Assembly (NCBI GenBank): GCA_018857735.1
Contig: JABMCL010000049.1
Coordinates: 1-64,000 of the forward strand
DNA from: Alviniconcha marisindica
Taxonomy: Eukaryota; Mollusca; Gastropoda; Provannidae
Length of the DNA: 64,000 nt
Direction of reading: 5' to 3'
Position numbers and translations under genes: made by a program. Of this stretch, positions 13,030 to 24,649 are shown in pieces. The notes beneath the pieces were generated by a model, which was not told the origin of the DNA, did not search any database, and saw only the letters and a program-made list of their open reading frames with translations. How positions within the stretch are numbered: the stretch's first letter is position 1; the number at the start of each line of letters is the position of its first letter.

Positions 13030-13910
13030 TTTGAAATTGTTTCTGTCCATTCTTTTAATGTCCCATAATACGGAATGGTCACTAAAACCAGCATGTCCTA
13101 GCCTTATGTGCTCTTTTAATATGGGTAATATTAAAGGGATTCTTCTTCCTTTTTATTTGAAACCTTTCACATAAGTCCTATTAGATTGATCATACAGTTA
13201 TCAACATAGCAACATGTTAGCAAATTATACCAAAGCAAGAACTCGCTTCAGGAAATTTGAAAAACTATATTGAAGGGACTGACTCTTCACAAAATTGCAT
13301 ACCTGTCAACCCATACAGTTTACCAGTATAAAATACAGTTTTTTTCATTATTTTTGGGGGATATGGCCATACTGGAAAATGGATACAGGAAAACCTAATT
13401 TACATGAGATTTTGTTGCTGTTTTAAACTGAGCTAAAAGACAGAAAAACTGTTGAACGAGCAGCCAACGCATGCCGTTGCCAAATGCGCACGGACTGGCC
13501 TAGTGCAGTAGGCTAAGAAATCTTGTCGGAAGTGAGATTTGAAGTCATGCATGCGTATTTAGCATAACATTGCTTCTTCCTTCCACTGCCACACGTGCCG
13601 GTTGGAATTCAAAATGCCGCTGCTACCAGTGAAAAAACAAAAGAGCCCAGCCTGCATAAGGGAAATACAGGTTCACAGACTCTGGACTGAGGTTCACTCC
13701 CCAAGGGGGTTGACACCTATGAAATTGTATTGGAATAATGGTTTTGTTTCGTGTTTGTGGGGGGATTGGTTTTGTGGACTGATTTGAGAAAGGGTTTATT
13801 TGAGAAGAGTTTAGAAATGTGTATTTGCTTATGACGGAGTTTGATTGTCCTGAGGTGAACCTGTGCAGATGACGAGATGCTGAAATCCAGTTACAACTCT
13901 TTTGTTGCAT
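13030..13910 (+). repeat. Dispersed repeat, family D, copy 2, split by insertions
   Basis: The left part (GGAATGGTCACTAAAACC and CATGTCCTAGCCTTATGTG) matches 26795-26905. The right part (13728-13905) matches 10075-10200 and 26975-27110. The middle is broken by a segment of about 135 bp (about 13135-13268) and by the TIR element at 13298-13721. Confidence 0.75.
13298..13721. mobile_element. Non-autonomous DNA transposon with TIRs
   Basis: The left end is CATACCTGTCAACCC (13298-13312). The complement of the right end reads CATAGGTGTCAACCC, 13 of 15 identical. The element is flanked by the direct repeat AAATTG (13292-13297 and 13722-13727). Removing it restores the continuity of the family D repeat seen in uninterrupted copies near 10.0 and 26.95 kb. 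It encodes no transposase, so it would depend on proteins supplied elsewhere. Confidence 0.75.
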
Positions 13911-13961
13911 GCCTGAGATGTTCACATCAGACACTACCAGGTGTGTGCTTGTCTTTTTCAG

Positions 13962-14066
13962 GGAGTGATGAGTGGTGCCATTCCATGGAAGACCCTGGAA
14001 ACTCAGTTCTTTGAGAACAGCATCTACCAGGAGGAGATCAGCAAGCTGATAGTTTCTCCAGAAGAT
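13962..14066 (+). CDS. ABHD18: ABHD18, third visible exon
   Basis: Thirty-five codons (GVMSGAIPWKTLETQFFENS then IYQEEISKLIVSPED), phase 0 at both ends. It corresponds to the human segment beginning GVLSKSINW, with conserved W, L-E-Q and E-E-I spacing. The acceptor is GTCTTTTTCAG (ending 13961) and the donor GTAAGT (14067). A 31-bp minisatellite starts about 280 bases downstream. Confidence 0.92.
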
Positions 14067-14344
14067 GTAAGTCTCATTTAACACCATTCCTACCAAGTAA
14101 GTTTTGGGTGTTTAGGGCTTAGTGTGGGTGGTATAAGAGAGGTATAGTGGAGTTTTGGGATTATATAGCATTTAGAAGTGCAGATAGTGGATTTTGTATG
14201 AGCCAGGTGGGGGTGAGGGGTGGAGGGTTGGGTGGGGGGTCCATGGGGAGGTATATTGGTAGCATTTAGATGTGTAGGTCAGAGATCTTTTTATGAGGCA
14301 GGCGAAGTAGCCAGAGAACATCTCAAACTTCCAGCTGCGTCTGG

Positions 14345-15060
14345 ATTCTGTCACTCACCACTGCATCAAGATTACCATTTGTCACTCACCGCTGCATCTA
14401 GATTACCATTTGTCACTCACCACTGCATCTAGATTACCATTTGTTACTCACCGCTGCATCTAGATTACCATTTGTCACTCACCACTGCATCTACATTACC
14501 ATTTGTCACTCACCGCTGCATCTAGATTACTGTTTGCCACTCACCACTGCATCAAGATTACCATTTGTCACTCACCGCTGCATCTAGATTACCGTTTGTC
14601 ACTCACCACTGCATCTAGATGACCATTTGTCACTCACCGCTGCATCTAGGTGACCTTTTTGTCACACACCGCTGTGACAGATTTCCTTTTGTCACTCACC
14701 ACTGTGTCTATATTACCATTTGTCGCTCACCGCTGTGTGTAGATTTCCTTTTGTCACTCACTGTTGCATCTAGATTACATTTTTGTCTCTCACCACTGTG
14801 TGTAGATTAGCTTTTGTCACTCACTGCTGTGTGTAGATTATCTTTTGTCACTCACCGCTGTGTGTAGATTAGCTTTTGTCACTCACCACTGTGTGTAGAT
14901 ATCTTTTGTCACTCACTGCTGTGTGTAGATTATCTTTTGTCACTCACTGCTGTGTGCAGATTACCTTTTGTCCCTCACCGCTGTGTGTAGATTACTTTTT
15001 GTCACTCAGCGCTGTGTGTAGATTACTTTTTGTCACTCACCACTGTGCCTTCATTTCCTT
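14345..15060. repeat. 31-bp minisatellite, about 23 copies, in ABHD18 intron
   Basis: Units GTCACTCACCRCTGCATCTA then GATTACCATTT, 31-bp period. They diverge gradually: the later half replaces GCATCT with GTGTGT, so two sub-families occupy the left and right halves. The array ends where the CAGGGGTCGCGCTC element begins. Confidence 0.95.
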
Positions 15061-15065
15061 TCGCA

Positions 15066-15400
15066 GGGGTCGCGCTCATTTGCAAAGTTTTGCGTAAATA
15101 TTGCATTTTTCGGGTACAGTACACATTTTGGCCACATTGCTACATCACCATACACAAAATGACTGAACACCAATTCGACAAGTTATAGCTCACTGGTGGC
15201 TGCCACGTCACTCAACACTAGATCTACTTGCAAACTCAGTGTCATCTCAGCTGTGGCCCAGCACTCCTCTCCAGCACACATGGCGCTGTAAGTCCAGTCA
15301 ATGAAGGGCAGGATCTGGACAATGAAATAAACGCATTAGTTACTGTAATTTTCAGTCTATAAAGTGATAATTCCTCCCCCCCCCCCCCCCCCACCACTCC
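15066..15400 (+). mobile_element. Candidate DNA-transposon remnant, inverted partner of 45.80-46.14 kb
   Basis: It starts CAGGGGTCGCGCTC and continues with TTGCGTAAATATTGCATTTT. The reverse complement of 45800-46140 matches it over about 300 bp, including GCTCACTGGTGGCYRCC, CACTCAACACTAGATCTAC and TGCAAACTCAGTGTCATCTC. No ORF is present. A poly-C run (about 15376-15392) lies near its end. Confidence 0.65.
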
Positions 15401-15469
15401 AATCTCAGTGCTCCCGATAACACACAACTGTGGGTCTGTTACGCACAAATTTGAATTTTGACGCACAGA

Positions 15470-16609
15470 TTAGAGATCCATGTGTCTCACATATTTTCCA
15501 AGCCCACATATTTTCCAAGCAATCATGATAGTCAATGGTCATTTAGTGCATCAGCGAAACCGTATCAGCAAGATTCAGAATGCAACTCTGCTTGTCTAAC
15601 CACATTGCTGTCTGCAATGATGATTGGCTTAAATGTCATTTCTGGCAGTTGTATTTCAGAGCTGACTGGTCAGAAATTCACTTCCTGTCTACGCTGTCAT
15701 TTCCTTTCTACACCTTTGTTTTCACTTCGGGTGAAAACATGTTGCTTTTACCTGGCTTACACGTGCGATGAAGTGCTCAGCAGCAAAGTCTGATTAAAAT
15801 ATTGCTGTTAAGGGACACAGAATTAATATTAAAGCTGCTCAAAAAGATCCTTGCGCAACCGTAGTCGCTGGCATACATTCAACTGGTGCAACTGTAGCAG
15901 GTAACATAAATGCAACTGACTTTTGGCAAAGGCGAATACAGCCTCACTCACATTTACTACTGCTCAGTTACAAAATGGATCCTGCAATTCCACAGTGATC
16001 TACTCTTCGCCACGGCAACCAAGTGATTTATTATAATTACTGTGTTTGCGACAGTTACTTTTGTACTTGATTCCTTCACTGATGTGCTGTATTCCATCGG
16101 AACAACCTCGAACAAAACTGAGGTTGTTCCAACAATTTATGCTGCTGACACAATTTCTTCGAAATGGACAGTTGCTTATTCAAAATGCAAAGTACTGTTA
16201 AAATGAACCAACAGGAATGATACATTTTATGTGCTCTCTTTTAAAATCAAGAAGAAGCGCAATGATTGGCAGAAGTTTTCTGAAAAGTTGAGTGTTTTTT
16301 TAGAGTACTGTCTGGTTAGGCATCATGTTCAAAGGAGAATTTAGGGTTTGGAAATGCTGGCCGGGGCGGCCAGTTGTCGAGGTAGCTCTGCTTTTCCTCT
16401 TTCAAAGCTCACGCTGATGGGTCTTCTGGCTTCTTGAATGCTATAACTTACATGACCCTTTTGAGAGTGGGGTTTTGGGGTGTTGTTTTTCCCCCCCTCT
16501 CTCTCTCTCTCTCCCCCCCCTCCTCAGTGCAGCAATTTTGATCTTTTTTATTTTATTTTTATGCTTGATGACATGGATGATATGGTTGCCTATTCCTGTT
16601 TTCAACCAG
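15470..16609. other. Intron sequence, no further feature recognised
   Basis: Unique, moderately AT-rich ABHD18 intron sequence. Immediately before the next exon is a pyrimidine-rich region (CCCCTCTCTCTCTC at about 16492-16521) and a T-rich stretch, which would support the acceptor ending at 16609. Confidence 0.5.
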
Positions 16610-17346
16610 TTTGTAGGAGAGCAGGCCTATGAGATGGGTCAACAGTTTGTGAAGGATTTTTCCCGCAACATTGACAACCTGCAGGAGGTCAACCTTCACT
16701 TCGTGGACACCAAGGAACGGCACCCGCCATCCGCTGCTGGAGAAGCCCATCAGTCATCTCCATCCTCATCTGTGATGCATGAAACCTTGCGTAGCAACCT
16801 CCAGCCTGGTGGTGTCGGGCCCATGATGCAAGCGTCTGTAGGTTCCATTCCACACCCACGCAGCACCCCTCTCCCTCCCCAGAGTTCATCACAGGAACCT
16901 TCCTCTTCCGCAAGTAGGGACCCCCTCACTCTTAAAAACTCCTTTTCCAAGTCTGCAAGTGGCGACCCCCTCACTCTTAAACACGCCTTTTCCAAGTCAA
17001 AACTGTCACGATCCGCGCCTTCTGCCGCTGCCCTGCCCCCAAAATCGGAAACTCGGCACCGTGCCGTTTCCCAGTCTGGGGCCACTGGGGCAACGTCTGC
17101 GTCATCGACGCTGCAGCAGGAAGCTGTTGACTTCATGGTGGGGGTCATGGATGAGTGCACGCACCTGGGCAACTTTTCCATCCCGCTGGACCCGAGCCTG
17201 ATCATCATCGTGGCGGCGCGGAAAGATGCTTACATCCCGCGCCACGGCGTCATTCCCCTCAACAAGCTGTGGCCAGGGTGCCAGGTGCGCTACCTGGCAA
17301 ACAGGGGCCACATCGCCGCCTTCCTCTTAAACAACCATGTCTTCCG
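16610..17346 (+). CDS. ABHD18: ABHD18, large exon with catalytic Asp and His
   Basis: It encodes 245 codons plus two bases. The start (FVGEQAYEMGQQFVKDF) follows the previous exon in phase 0. Then comes a poorly conserved Ser/Pro-rich linker containing a 45-bp in-frame duplication (RDPLTLKNSFSKS and GDPLTLKHAFSKS, period 16919 to 16964). The conserved C-terminal part follows: GVMDECTHLGNFSIPLDPSL, KDAYIPRHG with the presumed catalytic Asp (codon 17225-17227), and RGHIAAFLL with the presumed catalytic His (17309-17311). The donor is GTCAGT at 17347. The last 85 bases belong to the first of 28 tandem 149-bp units; reading past the donor meets a stop at 17479. The acceptor is TTTTCAACCAG. Confidence 0.93.
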
Positions 17347-20300
17347 GTCAGTTCTCTCTCTCTACCTCTCTGCCTGTGCCTGTCTCTGTGTGTTTCTGTA
17401 TTATTGTTTGACAAGCTGTGGCCAGGGTGCCAGGTGCGCTACCTGGCAAACAGGGGCCACATCGCCGCCTTCCTCTTAAACAACCATGTCTTCCGGTCAG
17501 TTCTCTCTCTCTACCTCTCTGCCTGTGCCTGTCTCTGTGTGTTTCTGTATTATTGTTTGACAAGCTGTGGCCAGGGTGCCAGGTGCGCTACCTGGCAAAC
17601 AGGGGCCACATCGCCGCCTTCCTCTTAAACAACCATGTCTTCCGGTCAGTTCTCTCTCTCTACCTCTCTGCCTGTGCCTGTCTCTGTGTGTTTCTGTATT
17701 ATTGTTTGACAAGCTGTGGCCAGGGTGCCAGGTGCGCTACCTGGCAAACAGGGGCCACATCGCCGCCTTCCTCTTAAACAACCATGTCTTCCGGTCAGTT
17801 CTCTCTCTCTACCTCTCTGCCTGTGCCTGTCTCTGTGTGTTTCTGTATTATTGTTTGACAAGCTGTGGCCAGGGTGCCAGGTGCGCTACCTGGCAAACAG
17901 GGGCCACATCGCCGCCTTCCTCTTAAACAACCATGTCTTCCGGTCAGTTCTCTCTCTCTACCTCTCTGCCTGTGCCTGTCTCTGTGTGTTTCTGTATTAT
18001 TGTTTGACAAGCTGTGGCCAGGGTGCCAGGTGCGCTACCTGGCAAACAGGGGCCACATCGCCGCCTTCCTCTTAAACAACCATGTCTTCCGGTCAGTTCT
18101 CTCTCTCTACCTCTCTGCCTGTGCCTGTCTCTGTGTGTTTCTGTATTATTGTTTGACAAGCTGTGGCCAGGGTGCCAGGTGCGCTACCTGGCAAACAGGG
18201 GCCACATCGCCGCCTTCCTCTTAAACAACCATGTCTTCCGGTCAGTTCTCTCTCTCTACCTCTCTGCCTGTGCCTGTCTCTGTGTGTTTCTGTATTATTG
18301 TTTGACAAGCTGTGGCCAGGGTGCCAGGTGCGCTACCTGGCAAACAGGGGCCACATCGCCGCCTTCCTCTTAAACAACCATGTCTTCCGGTCAGTTCTCT
18401 CTCTCTACCTCTCTGCCTGTGCCTGTCTCTGTGTGTTTCTGTATTATTGTTTGACAAGCTGTGGCCAGGGTGCCAGGTGCGCTACCTGGCAAACAGGGGC
18501 CACATCGCCGCCTTCCTCTTAAACAACCATGTCTTCCGGTCAGTTCTCTCTCTCTACCTCTCTGCCTGTGCCTGTCTCTGTGTGTTTCTGTATTATTGTT
18601 TGACAAGCTGTGGCCAGGGTGCCAGGTGCGCTACCTGGCAAACAGGGGCCACATCGCCGCCTTCCTCTTAAACAACCATGTCTTCCGGTCAGTTCTCTCT
18701 CTCTACCTCTCTGCCTGTGCCTGTCTCTGTGTGTTTCTGTATTATTGTTTGACAAGCTGTGGCCAGGGTGCCAGGTGCGCTACCTGGCAAACAGGGGCCA
18801 CATCGCCGCCTTCCTCTTAAACAACCATGTCTTCCGGTCAGTTCTCTCTCTCTACCTCTCTGCGTGTGCCTGTCTCTGTGTGTTTCTGTATTATTGTTTG
18901 ACAAGCTGTGGCCAGGGTGCCAGGTGCGCTACCTGGCAAACAGGGGCCACATCGCCGCCTTCCTCTTAAACAACCATGTCTTCCGGTCAGTTCTCTCTCT
19001 CTACCTCTCTGCCTGTGCCTGTCTCTGTGTGTTTCTGTATTATTGTTTGACAAGCTGTGGCCAGGGTGCCAGGTGCGCTACCTGGCAAACAGGGGCCACA
19101 TCGCCGCCTTCCTCTTAAACAACCATGTCTTCCGGTCAGTTCTCTCTCTCTACCTCTCTGCCTGTGCCTGTCTCTGTGTGTTTCTGTATTATTGTTTGAC
19201 AAGCTGTGGCCAGGGTGCCAGGTGCGCTACCTGGCAAACAGGGGCCACATCGCCGCCTTCCTCTTAAACAACCATGTCTTCCGGTCAGTTCTCTCTCTCT
19301 ACCTCTCTGCCTGTGCCTGTCTCTGTGTGTTTCTGTATTATTGTTTGACAAGCTGTGGCCAGGGTGCCAGGTGCGCTACCTGGCAAACAGGGGCCACATC
19401 GCCGCCTTCCTCTTAAACAACCATGTCTTCCGGTCAGTTCTCTCTCTCTACCTCTCTGCCTGTGCCTGTCTCTGTGTGTTTCTGTATTATTGTTTGACAA
19501 GCTGTGGCCAGGGTGCCAGGTGCGCTACCTGGCAAACAGGGGCCACATCGCCGCCTTCCTCTTAAACAACCATGTCTTCCGGTCAGTTCTCTCTCTCTAC
19601 CTCTCTGCCTGTGCCTGTCTCTGTGTGTTTCTGTATTATTGTTTGACAAGCTGTGGCCAGGGTGCCAGGTGCGCTACCTGGCAAACAGGGGCCACATCGC
19701 CGCCTTCCTCTTAAACAACCATGTCTTCCGGTCAGTTCTCTCTCTCTACCTCTCTGCCTGTGCCTGTCTCTGTGTGTTTCTGTATTATTGTTTGACAAGC
19801 TGTGGCCAGGGTGCCAGGTGCGCTACCTGGCAAACAGGGGCCACATCGCCGCCTTCCTCTTAAACAACCATGTCTTCCGGTCAGTTCTCTCTCTCTACCT
19901 CTCTGCCTGTGCCTGTCTCTGTGTGTTTCTGTATTATTGTTTGACAAGCTGTGGCCAGGGTGCCAGGTGCGCTACCTGGCAAACAGGGGCCACATCGCCG
20001 CCTTCCTCTTAAACAACCATGTCTTCCGGTCAGTTCTCTCTCTCTACCTCTCTGCCTGTGCCTGTCTCTGTGTGTTTCTGTATTATTGTTTGACAAGCTG
20101 TGGCCAGGGTGCCAGGTGCGCTACCTGGCAAACAGGGGCCACATCGCCGCCTTCCTCTTAAACAACCATGTCTTCCGGTCAGTTCTCTCTCTCTACCTCT
20201 CTGCCTGTGCCTGTCTCTGTGTGTTTCTGTATTATTGTTTGACAAGCTGTGGCCAGGGTGCCAGGTGCGCTACCTGGCAAACAGGGGCCACATCGCCGCC

Positions 20301-21433
20301 TTCCTCTTAAACAACCATGTCTTCCGGTCAGTTCTCTCTCTCTACCTCTCTGCCTGTGCCTGTCTCTGTGTGTTTCTGTATTATTGTTTGACAAGCTGTG
20401 GCCAGGGTGCCAGGTGCGCTACCTGGCAAACAGGGGCCACATCGCCGCCTTCCTCTTAAACAACCATGTCTTCCGGTCAGTTCTCTCTCTCTACCTCTCT
20501 GCCTGTGCCTGTCTCTGTGTGTTTCTGTATTATTGTTTGACAAGCTGTGGCCAGGGTGCCAGGTGCGCTACCTGGCAAACAGGGGCCACATCGCCGCCTT
20601 CCTCTTAAACAACCATGTCTTCCGGTCAGTTCTCTCTCTCTACCTCTCTGCCTGTGCCTGTCTCTGTGTGTTTCTGTATTATTGTTTGACAAGCTGTGGC
20701 CAGGGTGCCAGGTGCGCTACCTGGCAAACAGGGGCCACATCGCCGCCTTCCTCTTAAACAACCATGTCTTCCGGTCAGTTCTCTCTCTCTACCTCTCTGC
20801 CTGTGCCTGTCTCTGTGTGTTTCTGTATTATTGTTTGACAAGCTGTGGCCAGGGTGCCAGGTGCGCTACCTGGCAAACAGGGGCCACATCGCCGCCTTCC
20901 TCTTAAACAACCATGTCTTCCGGTCAGTTCTCTCTCTCTACCTCTCTGCCTGTGCCTGTCTCTGTGTGTTTCTGTATTATTGTTTGACAAGCTGTGGCCA
21001 GGGTGCCAGGTGCGCTACCTGGCAAACAGGGGCCACATCGCCGCCTTCCTCTTAAACAACCATGTCTTCCGGTCAGTTCTCTCTCTCTACCTCTCTGCCT
21101 GTGCCTGTCTCTGTGTGTTTCTGTATTATTGTTTGACAAGCTGTGGCCAGGGTGCCAGGTGCGCTACCTGGCAAACAGGGGCCACATCGCCGCCTTCCTC
21201 TTAAACAACCATGTCTTCCGGTCAGTTCTCTCTCTCTACCTCTCTGCCTGTGCCTGTCTCTGTGTGTTTCTGTATTATTGTTTGACAAGCTGTGGCCAGG
21301 GTGCCAGGTGCGCTACCTGGCAAACAGGGGCCACATCGCCGCCTTCCTCTTAAACAACCATGTCTTCCGGTCAGTTCTCTCTCTCTACCTCTCTGCCTGT
21401 GCCTGTCTCTGTGTGTTTCTGTATTATTGTTTG
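17262..21433. repeat. 149-bp tandem array, 28 copies, spanning an exon-intron junction
   Basis: Exact period 149; 28 units fill 4172 bases with no gap. Each unit holds the last 85 bases of the ABHD18 exon (encoding KLWPGCQVRYLANRGHIAAF and the residues to FR), the donor GTCAGT, and 58 further bases of pyrimidine-rich intron. The only difference noticed is C to G at 18864. Since 149 is not a multiple of three, successive exon copies fall in different frames, producing recurring 119-codon ORFs that are artefacts. The uniformity means very recent expansion, strong homogenisation, or an assembly error. Confidence 0.98.
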
Positions 21434-21771
21434 CGTGTGTGTTAGCATCAAAAAAGCTATTGCCGGAGGGAGGTGAGGGCGGGGGTGGGGGACGTGCTTA
21501 TACAGCTGACTTATTCTTAACCACAGCATTCAGCGTGTATGCCTCAATTCCAAACCACACCACATAATTATGTACTCGGGTTAGATATGAGATCACAGGA
21601 AATGCAAGCTCTTCGATCCTGAAGAGAAGATTTAGTTCACTTCAGGAATAACGGAATAACTCTTTTCACTGGAGGTTCGTATTTGTGGTATTTTAGGACA
21701 TTTGTACAGGACACACCTGTAGATTATAGCTAATGTGTATTTTTCACAGGTAAAAACAAATGCAACTATTC
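21434..21771. other. Intron sequence after the 149-bp array
   Basis: Unique sequence with a G-rich stretch (21469-21492). No exon or transposon end was recognised. Confidence 0.5.
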
Positions 21772-21779
21772 AGTTAATA

Positions 21780-22107
21780 CAGAGAGCCAGTTTGGCCAAG
21801 TGGTAAGGCATTAAGTTGGTAAGCAGAGGGACCTTGGTTTGAATCTGCTTCAGCTCTCCTTTTTCTTTCAAAAGTTGTGGTCTGTGGACACTTCTTCTGA
21901 CTTTGTCCCTCACAATTAATGAAACATTAAAATGGCTCTCATCACTGCCCATTTTAATGCAGGAGTCATTCTGGTAATGACAGTGTAGCGATAGGTATAT
22001 AATTTCCTTCTTCCCCCACCTCCATAGCCCCTGCCCCCCTTCTCCCCGTCCCTAATAAGCTTCATGGTTTCTGTAGCTGTTAAGCACCATGTTTACTTAC
22101 TTTCTCA
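21780..22107 (+). mobile_element. tRNA-derived SINE, family B, with 8-bp target duplication
   Basis: The head has an A-box-like TTTGGCCAAGTGGTAAGG and a B-box-like GGTTTGAATCTGC. The body includes TGTGGTCTGTGGACAC, TGACTTTGTCCCTCACAATT and AATGCAGGAGTCATTCTG. The tail ends AAGCACCATGTTTACTTACT. It is flanked by AGTTAATA at 21772-21779 and 22108-22115, a perfect target-site duplication. Further copies are at 38.05-38.69 kb. Confidence 0.85.
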
Positions 22108-22374
22108 AGTTAATATGAAATTTGATGTCTCTATGCATCCGTTTTTGTTCGTGTTACATGTACAGAAAAATGAGTTACACTTCCCCTTGTCAGCATTTTT
22201 AATAGTCATTATACAGCTCCACAAATCAGGGGGCAATTTGAAGCAATCTACGGAGAGTTCTTACTGTTTATTTGTTGCGCTGGTAATACAGAACGTAACA
22301 GTTTAAGCTGGTCATGGAGAATATAGACTTTCCTCCTGTTTTTATTTTTTTACATTGTACATGTGGCATAAAGT

Positions 22375-23287
22375 ATGTGCAAGATAATAAGTGACTTGCT
22401 GTTTTACACCCAGTCAACCATGTGCAAGGTAGTAAGTGACTTGGTGTTTTACACCCGGTCAACCATGTGCAAGGTAATAAGTGACTTGGTGTTTTACACC
22501 CAGTCAACCATGTGCAAGGTAATAAGTGACTTGGTGTTTTACACCCAGTCAACCATGTGCAAGGTAATAAGTGACTTGGTGTTTTACACCCAGTCAACCA
22601 TGTGCAAGGTAATAAGTGACTTGGTGTTTTACACCCAGTCAACCATGTGCAAGGTAATAAGTGACTTGGTGTTTTACACCCAGTCAACCATGTGCAAGGT
22701 AATAAGTGACTTGGTGTTTTACACCCAGTCAACCATGTGCAAGGTAATAAGTGACTTGGTGTTTTACACCCAGTCAACCATGTGCAAGGTAATAAGTGAC
22801 TTGGTGTTTTACACCCAGTCAACCATGTGCAAGGTAATAAGTGACTTGGTGTTTTACACCCAGTCAACCATGTGCAAGGTAATAAGTGACTTGGTGTTTT
22901 ACACCCAGTCAACCATGTGCAAGGTAATAAGTGACTTGGTGTTTTACACCCAGTCAACCATGTGCAAGGTAATAAGTGACTTGGTGTTTTACACCCAGTC
23001 AACCATGTGCAAGGTAATAAGTGACTTGGTGTTTTACACCCAGTCAACCATGTGCAAGGTAATAAGTGACTTGGTGTTTTACACCCAGTCAACCATGTGC
23101 AAGGTAATAAGTGACTTGGTGTTTTACACCCAGTCAACCATGTGCAAGGTAATAAGTGACTTGCTGTTTTACACCCAGTCAACCATGTGCAAGGTAATAA
23201 GTGACTTGGTGTTTTACACCCAGTCAACCATGTGCAAGGTAATAAGTGACTTGGTGTTTTACACCCAGTCAACCATGTGCAAGGTAA
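22375..23287. repeat. 45-bp minisatellite, 20 copies plus a partial
   Basis: Units ATGTGCAAGGTAATAAGTGA then CTTGGTGTTTTACACCCAGT and CAACC, exact 45-bp spacing from 22375 to 23275, nearly invariant. The unit length keeps ORFs of 317 (+) and 334 (-) codons open, with no other coding signal. Each unit contains an acceptor-like TTTTACACCCAG, 15 bases, then a donor-like AAG|GTAATA. Confidence 0.98.
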
Positions 23288-24640
23288 ATGTCAGTTTGTT
23301 GTCATTGGTAAATTACTGGGTTAGTTGAAAATGGTACAGTTTTGTTAGTAAATACTTGTTGCCCTCAGTTCTTGTTGGACTTAATTTGTGCATTAATACT
23401 AGTTTATTTAATTTGGGATTCAAGCTACTGATTTGAATGCAACGTGGGGGGGGGGGGGGGGGGGGGGGGGGGGGATGACAACCCCTAAATCCTGGCTATT
23501 AATATTATTATTGAAGGTGTTTTTTGTTCTTGTTATTTAAGCTCTCTTTCCACCCCCCTGGAAAAAAGAAATCTAAATTGTGGATTAGAATTGAAAATAT
23601 CTGTTTAGTTTTGACTAGCTTAGACTAAAATTAATGTGGTAGTGGTACATACATATTATTTGATCAAAGGGTCCAAATTGTTATGCTGACCTGTGTTTAA
23701 GTATTAGTCTGTTATTACTATATTACTATTAGTTGGATGTATTTAATAGACCTTCTGCAACAGTTATAACAAAGGCATGTGGTCACAGGTATGCACCAAA
23801 TACAGCGTTGATAGGCTATTGATCTGGATGTAAATTATTTGATATCAATTTATGTTCTGTGCCAGGAAGACACTAGTGTGCTTGTAAAATGTATATACTG
23901 TCAAAGATGAGGTTAATGACAATGGAATGTTCAGAGTTCAGGAGCTGTGTGAAGTCGAGGTGGCCGTCCTGGGCTTTCCGTCCAAACGAGCCTTATGGTT
24001 TCCGTGGACATAAAGCAGTATTGAACCATGCTCACGCATGGTTTCAGCTTGTCCTTAATATGTTAACTGACATCCGAGGACATTCAGCAAAACAACAGCC
24101 AACAAAATGGGATGTTCTTAAGCATTCAAGAATTAATTTAATCAGAAATTTAGCATTAATGTGGATTGCTATGGATGTATCACTATCAGTTCAATTAGAA
24201 ATTATCTCTGAAAGATCGGTATTACAGTGGAAAATAGGGATGCTGATGAACACACAAAAGTACATGAAACATGTTGAACACTTCGAAAGGTTCACAAATG
24301 TTTGATAAAGTGGTAATGGAAATGCTGACAAAGTAAATACATGTAAAAATTACTTGGGATAGACATTTGCTGGAAGAAACTGTTTTGGACCAACCACATT
24401 TCTCAGTTCAGCATTATGTCACAAAAGAAAGAGCAGAAAACCTTGACTTGTTTGTGTGTGTTTTTCATCTTTGTGGTGTAGTTCTTCAGCTGTCAGCTGG
24501 TTGACAATAGATTGCCTATACGGTATACCGGAAGGTAAACAAATCAGCCAGGAATCTGTGAGTACCAGCCAAAGACCCAGATCTAACCAGGCACCAGTGA
24601 AAAATGCTGATTACCATGAAGGGTCCCAAGCTTAAGGATA
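23288..24640. other. Intron sequence with poly-G and dispersed repeat family C
   Basis: A poly-G run lies at about 23446-23474. Repeat family C is at 23950-24030 (GTCGAGGTGGCCGTCCTGGG, then TATGGTTTCCGTGGACATAA), also found at 38.7 and 40.64 kb. The 138-codon ORF at 23889-24305 runs through this repeat and looks fortuitous. No exon was seen. Confidence 0.6.
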
Positions 24641-24649
24641 CCGAGTGTA

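Noticed and set aside
17262..21567. Recurring 119- and 71-codon ORFs
   Set aside because: Each spans about 2.4 units of the 149-bp array in shifting frames; only the first unit's exon part is real coding sequence.
21783..21850. tRNA gene
   Set aside because: It is the head of the family B SINE, with a target duplication around the whole 328-bp element.
22268..23328. ORFs of 317 (+) and 334 (-) codons
   Set aside because: Product of a 45-bp unit; no signal peptide, domain or splice context, and both strands are open.
23889..24305. 138-codon ORF
   Set aside because: Runs through dispersed repeat family C and shows no domain.
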